Part shown: in pieces, positions 1 to 6,472 of the stretch
Layout of the letters: each line of letters opens with the position of its first letter
Numbering within the stretch: position 1 is the stretch's first letter
NCBI GenBank assembly: GCA_964569425.1
Contig: CAZMVD010000070.1
Coordinates: 1-20,139, forward strand
Reading direction: 5' to 3'
Origin: JACQXM01 sp964569425
Lineage (GTDB): Bacteria > Planctomycetota > Phycisphaerae > UBA1845
DNA length: 20,139 nt
The notes under the pieces: generated by a model
What the model was told of the DNA's origin: nothing
Seen by the model: the letters and a program-made list of their open reading frames with translations, nothing else
Databases searched by the model: none
Position numbers and translations under genes: made by a program

Positions 1-188
1 AGGCAGAGTTCAAACGCCCCACGCTTGAAAAGTACGCCCGCGAAAGCAGCGCTTATTACAGCACCGCCCGCCTGTGGGACGACGGCATCATCGATCCCGC
101 CGACACCCGCATGGTCCTCGCCCTCGGCATCGCCGCCTCGCTGCACGCGCCGCTACCCGAACGCACCCACAGCGTTTTCAGAATGTAG
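1..188 (+). CDS. Acyl-CoA carboxylase beta (carboxyltransferase) subunit, C-terminal fragment
   Basis: The gene enters from the left edge and is read in the frame starting at base 3, giving 61 residues and a TAG stop at 186-188. The end reads AEFKRPTLEKYARESSAYYS, then ARLWDDGIIDPADTR, and finishes HSVFRM. The WDDGIIDPADTR block followed by a short helix and a terminal FRM is characteristic of the biotin-dependent methylcrotonyl-/propionyl-CoA carboxylase beta subunit, which moves the carboxyl group from carboxybiotin to the acyl-CoA. The ending resembles the methylcrotonyl type most, which would point to leucine breakdown, but substrate cannot be settled from 61 residues. The alpha (biotin carboxylase) subunit, often adjacent, is not in the window. 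Family is well supported; the exact substrate is an inference. Confidence 0.85.
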   Translation, partial: AEFKRPTLEKYARESSAYYSTARLWDDGIIDPADTRMVLALGIAASLHAPLPERTHSVFRM

Positions 189-301
189 TCCTTTGGTCCT
201 GTTTCAGTGCATGATTGGGTCGGGGCGATGGACGATCACTGCAGTTCCGCCCCGGGCTCCATGGGAGACTAGGAGCTTGCGTTGACGAAGACCGTAAACC
301 C

Positions 302-330
302 TTGTCGATTCCGCCCTGCGCCGGCACAAT
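302..330 (+). promoter_or_regulatory. Possible sigma-70-like promoter of the mntA-hepT pair
   Basis: TTGTCG (302-307) and CACAAT (325-330) are separated by 17 bases, about 75 bases ahead of the mntA start. Each hexamer matches the consensus at four of six positions. This is the best candidate in the 215-base gap between the carboxylase stop and mntA, but short matches like this occur by chance. Confidence 0.3.
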
Positions 331-346
331 GGTAGCGGAGTTCGCC

Positions 347-386
347 CCCCGCAGAATGGGCGGGGACCGCTGACCGAAAAAGTCAG
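347..386 (+). promoter_or_regulatory. Two small hairpins in the mntA leader
   Basis: CCCCGC (347-352) can pair with GCGGGG (360-365) across a 7-base loop, and CTGAC (370-374) with GTCAG (382-386) across the loop CGAAAAA. The second stem ends three bases before the AAGGAG ribosome binding site. The positions would suit translational control or an operator. The pairing is directly visible; the role is a guess. Confidence 0.3.
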
Positions 387-403
387 ACAAGGAGCCTTTC
401 TCG

Positions 404-712
404 TTGATCGGGTTGATCGAAGACAAGCGACCGGCTGTCGATGCGCTGTGCCGTCGGTTCCACGTGGCGCGATTAGAAATCTTCGGGTCCGCCGCCACGG
501 ACGACTTCGATCCGGCACACAGCGATCTCGATTTTCTGGTTCAGTTCGGCGACGTGCCTCGGGGCCGTCGTTTCGACAGCTTCTTCGGTCTCCAGCAGGC
601 GCTATCCGATCTTTTCGGCCGTCCGGTAGATCTCGTGGAAGCGGGGGCGCCCACGAATCCCTATTTCATTCGTCGTCTGAATGAATCCCGGAAGGTCGTT
701 TATGCCGCATGA
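404..712 (+). CDS. mntA: MntA-type minimal nucleotidyltransferase antitoxin
   Basis: This 102-residue protein is a minimal nucleotidyltransferase. The fold's signature is visible as FGSA at residues 27-30 and SDLDFLV at 40-46, with a further acidic residue in VDLVE (D76). In the characterised type VII toxin-antitoxin systems MntA is the antitoxin and inactivates its partner HepT by transferring AMP to a tyrosine. The start is TTG at 404, chosen because AAGGAG at 389-394 lies nine bases upstream and an in-frame stop at 371 excludes a longer protein. The stop overlaps hepT by 11 bases, as expected for a co-translated pair. The GS to DxD spacing is 11 residues here, one more than the usual GSX10DXD. 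Family assignment is firm; function as a toxin neutraliser is inferred from family and pairing. Confidence 0.88.
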   Translation: MIGLIEDKRPAVDALCRRFHVARLEIFGSAATDDFDPAHSDLDFLVQFGDVPRGRRFDSFFGLQQALSDLFGRPVDLVEAGAPTNPYFIRRLNESRKVVYAA

Positions 713-1043
713 TCCGCAGAAATATTTGGCTGACATGTTGAACTCTTCGTCGTTCCTGCGTCAATTCACAGCGGGACGGACGGTTGAGGATTTTCGCAGC
801 GATCGCGGGTTTCGCGCCGCGGTCGAACGTGAACTCCAGATCATCGGTGAGGCCGTCCTGCAACTCAATCGAATCGCTCCGGGCTGCGCGGCGCGCATTT
901 CACAATACCGGGAGATCATCAGCTTCCGGCACGTGCTCGTTCATGGCTACGATGTCGTCCATCCTGAGACGGTATGGGACGTCATCGAGAACAAACTTTC
1001 AGTTCTCGAATCCGAAGCGGAAAGTTTGTTGAAGGAAATGTAA
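702..1043 (+). CDS. hepT: HepT-like (DUF86) toxin, HEPN superfamily ribonuclease
   Basis: This is a 113-residue all-helical HEPN protein. ERELQIIGEAV at 43-53 is the typical DUF86 helix, and RHVLVHGY at 76-83 is the RX4HXY motif, whose Arg and His form the RNase centre and whose Tyr is AMPylated by MntA in studied systems. All three key residues (R76, H81, Y83) are present, so the toxin should be active. The start at 702 is preferred over an in-frame ATG at 681 because GGAAGG at 690-695 sits six bases before it and the encoded protein then begins MPHDPQKYL, a usual start for the family. It overlaps mntA by 11 bases, so the antitoxin is translated first. Confident as to family; cellular RNA target unknown. 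Confidence 0.88.
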   Translation: MPHDPQKYLADMLNSSSFLRQFTAGRTVEDFRSDRGFRAAVERELQIIGEAVLQLNRIAPGCAARISQYREIISFRHVLVHGYDVVHPETVWDVIENKLSVLESEAESLLKEM

Positions 1044-1190
1044 AGGCGATCGAGCCATCCACTCCTGAGCAGGGCCGCTCCGTCGTGGCCATGGGAAAGA
1101 CCATGCAGCGAAAAGGAACGGAACGGCCAGGACTGGTCAGCCCACCTCTCCGGCGGTAGGGTCGGCGACGATGGCGACGCCAGATCACGG

Positions 1191-1685
1191 TTAGAGTGTG
1201 AACCGGTACTTCGCCGTTTGAAAGACCTCTCGTTCGCGCGACGTTACCCGCGCCTCGACGCGGATCTCGCCGGGGGACGTCGGATCGATGCTTACCTTCA
1301 CCGTCCCGGTCTTTCCTTCGGCGATCAACGCTTCCGCACTCAACACCACGTCTCCGCCCGCCGGCGCTTCTCGGTGCGCATCCGCCCAGGCACGCCCGCT
1401 GTCCAGCAACTGCCCCAGCACGATCGACTCATGCCCAGCCCGTTCCCATCGCACCATTCGCGCCAGACTGCCGCTCAGCAACACGCTCAATGAGCCCGCC
1501 AGCACAATGAAAAACAGCGCCAACACCAGCACCGCGCCGCGCCGCGTCGGACCATGCCGCTGAATCGACCACCTTACGGTTCGCGCAAGAAATTCCCGTG
1601 CCCGCGGCCGCAAGCCCTCCGCCCGGTGCGAAGTTCGCTTCGTCACGCAAACATCACTCTCCGATAACCGTTCAATGCTCCTCAT
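1191..1685 (-). CDS. Pseudopilin-like membrane protein (GspK/PilX-like, short)
   Basis: This is the last gene of the secretion-like operon, 164 residues from ATG 1685. A basic stretch ending TRRG (47-50) is followed by one hydrophobic helix, AVLVLALFFIVLAG (51-64), and a small soluble domain of about 95 residues. The RRG/A junction resembles a prepilin peptidase site, but position +5 is Leu, not Glu. Lack of Glu5 is normal for GspK and common in PilX-like proteins. GspK is usually about twice as long, so the match is structural only. The leader of about 50 residues is unusually long. A GTG at 1646 with GGAG about 12 bases upstream would shorten it to 37. The ATG at 1685 overlaps the 3' end of the preceding pseudopilin gene. 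I am confident it is expressed with that operon, less so about which pseudopilin it is. Confidence 0.62.
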   Translation of the reverse strand: MRSIERLSESDVCVTKRTSHRAEGLRPRAREFLARTVRWSIQRHGPTRRGAVLVLALFFIVLAGSLSVLLSGSLARMVRWERAGHESIVLGQLLDSGRAWADAHREAPAGGDVVLSAEALIAEGKTGTVKVSIDPTSPGEIRVEARVTSREREVFQTAKYRFTL

Positions 1686-2184
1686 GACTCGTCTCGCCAG
1701 CGCATCGTACCGCAAAGTCCAGTCGTCGATCCGGTTCCACGTCGTCCCTGTCAAGCCGCGGCCAGTACACGGTTACGCTGACCACTACATGACCACGGTC
1801 GAGCGGACCCCGTTCCACACCGACCATCGCCGACAGCCCTTCCCAAGCCGTTGACGCCTCGGCATCTTCGTGGAACCCCGTACGCTCCACGTGATGGTCG
1901 AAGAAACGATAGGTCACGCGCCGCGGCTCTTTGCCGATCCAAAGCTCCTGGCGCACGCCGTCGTCCCGTTGGTCGATCAACTGCGCCGTTTCGGCCCGCC
2001 GAACGTCGCGCGACAGCGTGGCCGCCAGGTCGCTGATTTGCGCTTGGCGATTGTCGAACCGGGCAACGCGCGAATGGCTTCGCACCAGCGACGCCAATCC
2101 CACGGCCGCCAAGGTACCGCCGGCCATTACGAGCATCAGGACGGTCAACAACTCCACCAGGAACACCCCCCGGCGCCGGATCAT
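1672..2184 (-). CDS. Type II secretion minor pseudopilin (GspJ-like)
   Basis: The protein has 170 residues with a classical type III signal: MIRRRG, then VFLVELLTVLMLVMAGG. Cleavage after Gly6 would leave Val+1 and Glu+5 (V7-F-L-V-E11), as required for processing by prepilin peptidase and assembly of the helix bundle. The remainder is a soluble domain with beta-rich segments such as RRVTYRFFDHHVERTGF, which resembles GspJ and related proteins (the pattern 'YRL...L.R' near the middle). The ATG at 2184 is chosen because GGAGGA lies seven bases upstream and because the resulting leader is short. The start overlaps the stop of the upstream gene as ATGA. GspJ rather than GspH or GspI is a tentative call based on length and the mid-protein motif. 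Confidence 0.68.
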   Translation of the reverse strand: MIRRRGVFLVELLTVLMLVMAGGTLAAVGLASLVRSHSRVARFDNRQAQISDLAATLSRDVRRAETAQLIDQRDDGVRQELWIGKEPRRVTYRFFDHHVERTGFHEDAEASTAWEGLSAMVGVERGPLDRGHVVVSVTVYWPRLDRDDVEPDRRLDFAVRCAGETSHEEH

Positions 2185-2585
2185 GGTGTGTCCTCCACCG
2201 CAGTCCGCTCCTGGGCCACATAGGTGCACAGACGGTATCGCGCGATACGGCTGTGCTTACCTCTCACACTTGCCGTGACGGTCACCTGAACGAGCGGACG
2301 CCACGCCGCTTCGGCTTCCGCCACGTGAATTTCATACGACACGCCCGCTTCGTCGGTAAACCCGCCGTCCGCCACCGCCACCAGCCCCGCGCGCATCCGC
2401 TCCACACAAGACACCGCCGCCAGTTGCGCGCGACGTTCGTTCACCAGGAAATCCACCGCCTGCGTGTGCCGCACCATCAGCAGGGAAACCATCGATAGCA
2501 CCAGCCCCACCAGCATGAGTCCGGCGCACGCTTCGACGAGCACCACCCCGCGCCGTCCGAATGAAACACGATCACATGACGCCAT
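2181..2585 (-). CDS. Type II secretion minor pseudopilin (GspI-like)
   Basis: This 134-residue protein starts with a 13-residue leader ending FGRRG, then VVLVEACAGLMLVGLVLSMV. Gly13/Val14 is the predicted prepilin peptidase site and Glu18 is the conserved Glu+5. The helix continues to about residue 38 and is followed by a short C-terminal domain, giving a size like GspI (about 120-130 residues). An ATG at 2585 with GGAG eight bases upstream fixes the start, and it overlaps the stop of the second gspF gene as TGATG. Translational coupling through the whole set is likely. Longer readings into the preceding gene would place over 40 low-complexity residues before the leader and are rejected. Pseudopilin identity is clear, the I assignment is by size and order. 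Confidence 0.66.
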   Translation of the reverse strand: MASCDRVSFGRRGVVLVEACAGLMLVGLVLSMVSLLMVRHTQAVDFLVNERRAQLAAVSCVERMRAGLVAVADGGFTDEAGVSYEIHVAEAEAAWRPLVQVTVTASVRGKHSRIARYRLCTYVAQERTAVEDTP

Positions 2586-3808
2586 CAGATCGACTCCGCC
2601 ACGTGGTTGATCAAGCTGACCAGCGGCAGGAACAGCGCCAGCACCACGAAGCCCACCAGCGCCGCCAGTGCCAGCGTCACCTGCGGCAGGGTCAACGCTG
2701 CCAGCGCGTGCCACCAGCGGTACGCGATCGCCTCGTAATAATCCGCGGCGTGCCCCAATGCCCGGTCCGGGTCTTCGCCCCGTTCGACCATCCGCAGCGC
2801 GCCGACCAGCACGTCCCCCAGCCGCGCCTCACGCGCTGCCTGGTGCGGCGCCACGCCTCCGGCCACGCTGAGCGAGAATGCGGACAGCCGCCTGCGCACG
2901 TGGTTGGTTCGACAAACCACCGTCGGAAGCGTGGCCCCGAAGGCCGATGGAGAACCGCTACGCAGTCCCAGGGCCATCATGCGAATGGCCTTCGCCACGC
3001 CCAATCCGAAATCAATGGACCGCGTGATGGGAAGCGCTGATCGGACCGCCCTTACGATCGCCACCGAAGCCGCCCGTTCATGCCCCAATGCCGCATCCAC
3101 CGCCAGGATCATCAACACGCTTGCGATGGTCCCCAACACGATCAGCGCTCCGATCGGATAGGCGGATGTGGACGCGTCGATCAGCACCTGCGTCATCCAG
3201 GGGAGGGGGGCGTCATAGTCGGCGAACATTACAATGAACTTCGGGAAGAGGAAAAGCGCGAGCCAGAGCACCATCATCGCCACAATGAAGATGACGATTC
3301 CTGCATACAGTATCGCATTACGCGCATAAGGCTCTCGATCGAACGGGAGATTGACGACCGCAGCAATCATCCGCTCCTGATCGACTAACGCCTGTGTAAG
3401 CTGCCCGCACCCTTCCGCTTGCCGCAGCGCCGCCGTCAACGTCTCCGGACATGCCGGGACGGAAACCTCCAAGGCATGCGACACCGAGTGCCCCTCGCGC
3501 ACCAGTAGACTGATCTGACGCAGGATTCGCGCCACCGGCCGCGACTCGCCCCGCGCCGCCGCGTCGAGCGCTCCGACCAGCGGGAGGTTCAAACGGGTCA
3601 CCAGCGCCAGACGCGAAACGACCGTCTGCAGCTCGACCGTGCGCCGCCTTCGCGACCCGCCGGGCATGAATCCCCCGGGCGTCAAACTCCCCGGTTCACC
3701 CGCCATCAATCGCGCGAGATTCGACAGGCTGCGCGGAATCCAACGCCCCAGCGCGAACACTGCCACGACCACCGCCGCAATGACGATCGAAATGACCAGT
3801 GACTCCAC
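2585..3808 (-). CDS. Divergent second GspF-like inner-membrane platform protein
   Basis: The protein has 407 residues. It carries two T2SSF-like helical domains, about 60-185 and 265-385, each ending in a membrane span (about 165-195 and 374-402), with another span at 213-240. Unlike the neighbouring GspF it starts with an extra hydrophobic segment (VISIVIAAVVVAVFALG, 5-21) in place of the usual cytoplasmic GspF N-terminal region. Conserved-looking pieces are VSRLALVTRLNLPLVGALDA and LPLVSLIN at the end. The family builds the inner-membrane platform that touches the GspE ATPase and guides pseudopilus assembly. The start is GTG at 3808, supported by GGGAGG six bases upstream. It follows gspF by 15 bases. 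The family fits; that it is a paralogue with a separate role is inference. Confidence 0.72.
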   Translation of the reverse strand: MESLVISIVIAAVVVAVFALGRWIPRSLSNLARLMAGEPGSLTPGGFMPGGSRRRRTVELQTVVSRLALVTRLNLPLVGALDAAARGESRPVARILRQISLLVREGHSVSHALEVSVPACPETLTAALRQAEGCGQLTQALVDQERMIAAVVNLPFDREPYARNAILYAGIVIFIVAMMVLWLALFLFPKFIVMFADYDAPLPWMTQVLIDASTSAYPIGALIVLGTIASVLMILAVDAALGHERAASVAIVRAVRSALPITRSIDFGLGVAKAIRMMALGLRSGSPSAFGATLPTVVCRTNHVRRRLSAFSLSVAGGVAPHQAAREARLGDVLVGALRMVERGEDPDRALGHAADYYEAIAYRWWHALAALTLPQVTLALAALVGFVVLALFLPLVSLINHVAESI

Positions 3809-3823
3809 GGTCGCCTCCCAAAC

Positions 3824-5014
3824 TCAACCACCGACCGCCTGGAACAGTGACACCATGGGCATCAACAGCCCGAGCACCACCAGGCCGACAAAACCGCCCA
3901 CCAATACGATGGCGATCGGCGCCGCCCAGCCCCGCAACATGGCCTGCCCCTGGACGGCCCGCGATTCGTACGCTTCGGCCAATTGTCGCAGCGTGTATCG
4001 CAGATTTTCCGCACCGCCCGCAGTCGTCGCGTAGCCGAACATCGGCGGAATCAGCCTTGCCGACCGGCACGCCTCCTCGATTCCCGTACCGCGCTCGATC
4101 TCCTGGGCGATGCGACTCGCCTCCGCAGACAGGATCCCACTTCCGGTCGCGTCGGCGGAGAGTCTCAGTCCCTCCGGAAGGGGGATCCCACTCTCCACGA
4201 TGAACGCCACCGCGCGCAGAAACCGCGCTCGCAACGAATGACGGATCACCGGCCCCAGGAGTGGCAGACCCAGTACCAGCCTCTCCCGCAACAGGCGCCC
4301 TGGGGCCGACAAGTGCAGTATCCCGTTGAGCGCGGCAACACCAACAGCCGATGCCCCAAGGACTGTCAGTAGGAACGGCAATGCCTCGGCCAGTGCGAAT
4401 ATGAAGGCTGTCACCGGCGGCATGGGCATACCGAATTCCTGAAAAACCGAAACGAAGTTCGGAACGATCATCCACAGCACCATGAACATCACCGCCAGGG
4501 CAAGTAACAGCACTATGCCCGGATAGGTGAGCGCTTCGGCCAGCATCCGCCGCGTCTGGGTCACCAACCGCAAATGTTGCGATAAATTGAGCAGGGTCGC
4601 GGAGAGTTGTCCGCTCTGCACGCCCGCCCGCACCACCCGCCCGTACAACACCGGCAAATGCGCTGCGTGTCGCTCCAGTGCTTCGGGCAGCGACCCGCCG
4701 CGCTCCAGATCGCCGGCGACGGCCTCCAAAACGCCGCGCAACCGGCGCGACCGGATGTCCTTGCCCAGTTGCCGCAGTCCGGCGTCCAGACAGAGCCCGG
4801 CGCCGGCCATCGAGGCCAACTGCTCGTTGAAGAAAATGAAATCGTCGGCAGCGAGCGGACGGCGCGGGGCAGGCCGTTCTATGGTGCGCAGCTCGATATT
4901 CTGCAAGCCCATGGCTCCCAGTTCTTCCATGGCCCTGGCACCATCCGCCGCGTCCATTGAGCCGGAAACGGCCGTCCCACTCTTGCTCTGTGCCCTGTAT
5001 TCGAACTGAGCCAT
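3824..5014 (-). CDS. gspF: Type II secretion inner-membrane platform protein GspF
   Basis: This 396-residue protein matches GspF in length and layout: a short cytoplasmic N-terminal part starting MAQFEYRAQSKSG, a first T2SSF domain (about 60-184) with LASMAGAGLCLDAGL, a second (about 265-387) with VAFIVESGIPLPEGLRLSA, and membrane spans near 165-187, 207-230 and 366-392. GspF is the platform that couples the cytoplasmic ATPase to pseudopilus growth. The start at 5014 has AGGTGAG eight bases upstream. The upstream ATPase gene ends 51 bases before it and the next gene begins 15 bases after its stop, so all are one operon. The second helical domain retains the 'G.PL.EGL' motif seen in active family members. 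Could instead serve a type IV pilus (PilC), which is the same family. Confidence 0.88.
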   Translation of the reverse strand: MAQFEYRAQSKSGTAVSGSMDAADGARAMEELGAMGLQNIELRTIERPAPRRPLAADDFIFFNEQLASMAGAGLCLDAGLRQLGKDIRSRRLRGVLEAVAGDLERGGSLPEALERHAAHLPVLYGRVVRAGVQSGQLSATLLNLSQHLRLVTQTRRMLAEALTYPGIVLLLALAVMFMVLWMIVPNFVSVFQEFGMPMPPVTAFIFALAEALPFLLTVLGASAVGVAALNGILHLSAPGRLLRERLVLGLPLLGPVIRHSLRARFLRAVAFIVESGIPLPEGLRLSADATGSGILSAEASRIAQEIERGTGIEEACRSARLIPPMFGYATTAGGAENLRYTLRQLAEAYESRAVQGQAMLRGWAAPIAIVLVGGFVGLVVLGLLMPMVSLFQAVGG

Positions 5015-5065
5015 GTCGAATTCTCACCTTGGACGCGACGCGAGTACGCGCGTCATCGGAGTCGT

Positions 5066-6196
5066 TCAACCGCCGAGCACTCGCCCGACCTCCTCTGCAT
5101 CCGTCACTCCATCGGCGACCAATGTCGTCGCGCGCTCCCTCATATCAGGTGTCTGCAGTCTCAGCGCAGCGCGCAGCGCCGATGCCGGGGCATTCCGCAG
5201 GACAAGCTCCCGCGTCGGCTCATTCACCTCCACAAGCTGCGCCACTGCCGTCCGTCCCGCATAGCCCGTTCCACTACAGGCCGCGCACCCGCCACCTCGC
5301 GCCCCGCAGGTCTCGCAGACTCTGCGAACCAGCCGCTGCGTACACACCAGCGTCAAGGCGCTGGCCAACTGGTAGGGTGGAATATCCATCTCCAGAAAGC
5401 GAACGATCGTCTCCGCCGGATCGCCGCTGTGCACCGTGGTCAGAATCAGGTGGCCCGTCAGCGCAGCCTCGAAGGCAATACCCGCAGTGCGCCGGTCGCG
5501 CACCTCACCCAGCATGATGACTTGCGGATCGTGTCGCAGCAGCGAGCGCATGCACCGCTCGTAGGAAAGTTCTCCGTAGGGGTTGACTTGAATCTGCGCC
5601 ACCCGATCGATCCGTTGCTCCACCGGATCCTCCAACGTGATCACGCTGCGCTCATGGAAACGATCGCGTAGCTCGCGGATCAGCGCGTACAGCGTGGTTG
5701 TCTTTCCGCTGCCGGCCGGACCCGAGGTGACAATCAGCCCCCCCGGCTGCGCAATGGCCCACCGCAGCCGTTCCAACTGCACCACGGAAAACCCCAGCGC
5801 GTCCAGGGTTTGCAGCTCCGGCGTCGCCCGAAATACTCGCGCCACCGCCCGCTCGCCGCGAATGGTGGGAAACGTCGCCAGACGAAATTCCACCGCCCGC
5901 CCGTTGACGTGAACCCGCTCGTGATTCCACGAGAATGCGCCCTCTTGCGGTATATCCATGCGATAGGTAAGAAGCGACGCCAGCACCTTGAGCCGGGCTA
6001 CGACATTCTCCGCCAGCCGTGACGGCAGGAGATCCAATTCAGATAACTGCCCGTCGATCCGCCCCCGGACCCACAGCCCCTCTTCGGTGGGCTCGAAGTG
6101 AATGTCCGTGGCACCGCTGTTCAGCCCCCGCGCCAACAGCTCATCCACCAGATTGGCTACATCGGGAGACGGCGTTTCGAGGCGCTGTTTGCCCAC
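5066..6196 (-). CDS. gspE: GspE/PilB-type secretion ATPase, short form
   Basis: The protein has 376 residues and contains every core motif of the secretion ATPases: Walker A GPAGSGKTTT at 159-168, Asp box ITLEDPVE at 186-193, Walker B VIMLGEVRD at 226-234, His box TTVHSGDP at 253-260, and a tetracysteine zinc site CETC-x6-CAAC at 294-307, which marks the GspE/PilB branch rather than PilT. It powers pseudopilus extension on the inner membrane. The usual N1 domain, which docks on GspL, is missing: the sequence starts directly at the N2 region (DVANLVDELLARGLNSGATDIHFEP). The start is GTG at 6196, and the in-frame sequence upstream to the nearest stop holds no other ATG, GTG or TTG. No strong Shine-Dalgarno is visible. 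It heads the operon with GspF, a second GspF and three pseudopilins. Confidence 0.9.
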   Translation of the reverse strand: MGKQRLETPSPDVANLVDELLARGLNSGATDIHFEPTEEGLWVRGRIDGQLSELDLLPSRLAENVVARLKVLASLLTYRMDIPQEGAFSWNHERVHVNGRAVEFRLATFPTIRGERAVARVFRATPELQTLDALGFSVVQLERLRWAIAQPGGLIVTSGPAGSGKTTTLYALIRELRDRFHERSVITLEDPVEQRIDRVAQIQVNPYGELSYERCMRSLLRHDPQVIMLGEVRDRRTAGIAFEAALTGHLILTTVHSGDPAETIVRFLEMDIPPYQLASALTLVCTQRLVRRVCETCGARGGGCAACSGTGYAGRTAVAQLVEVNEPTRELVLRNAPASALRAALRLQTPDMRERATTLVADGVTDAEEVGRVLGG

Positions 6197-6472
6197 CGGA
6201 TCGTTCCAGCAGTCGCCGCCGCAAAACCTCGCCGCGACCCATGCGCTGCGTCGGCTCTGCGGACTCGCCTTGCCTATGACGCGCGAAGGGGCGATATGTT
6301 AATCGGGTCGGTTCAGGCTTTTTTGCGCAAGCTGGCCGTTGAACAAGCCATCAGTGACACTAGGCGAACCGCTTTCCAGCCGGTCTGACGAGTTGAATAG
6401 CCCATCCCTACGGTTTCTTGGCAGGCTGATCTTGCACGGTTCACTCTCCCGGGCCCCGGCAGGATTGCCGCC
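6197..6472. other. Gap between two minus-strand genes
   Basis: This 276-base stretch lies between gspE and the downstream end of the transporter gene. Apart from a REP-like palindrome near 6366, I see no gene, tRNA or strong terminator. The promoter of the secretion operon must lie here or it is read through from the transporter, but I could not find a convincing minus-strand -35/-10 pair. Confidence 0.5.
6366..6386. repeat. REP-like palindrome (imperfect copy)
   Basis: ACCGCT-TTCC-AGCCGGT forms an imperfect stem with a TTCC loop and one unpaired base. It matches the core of the palindromes at 19391-19430 inside another gene (GGCT-TTCC-AGCC and GACCGGCT-CGCC-AGCCGGTC), so at least three copies of this family occur in the window. 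Confidence 0.5.

Noticed and set aside
3696..5069. A 457-codon minus-strand frame overlapping gspF
   Set aside because: The gspF frame has a Shine-Dalgarno, membrane spans and family motifs; this one is Arg- and Gly-rich shadow.
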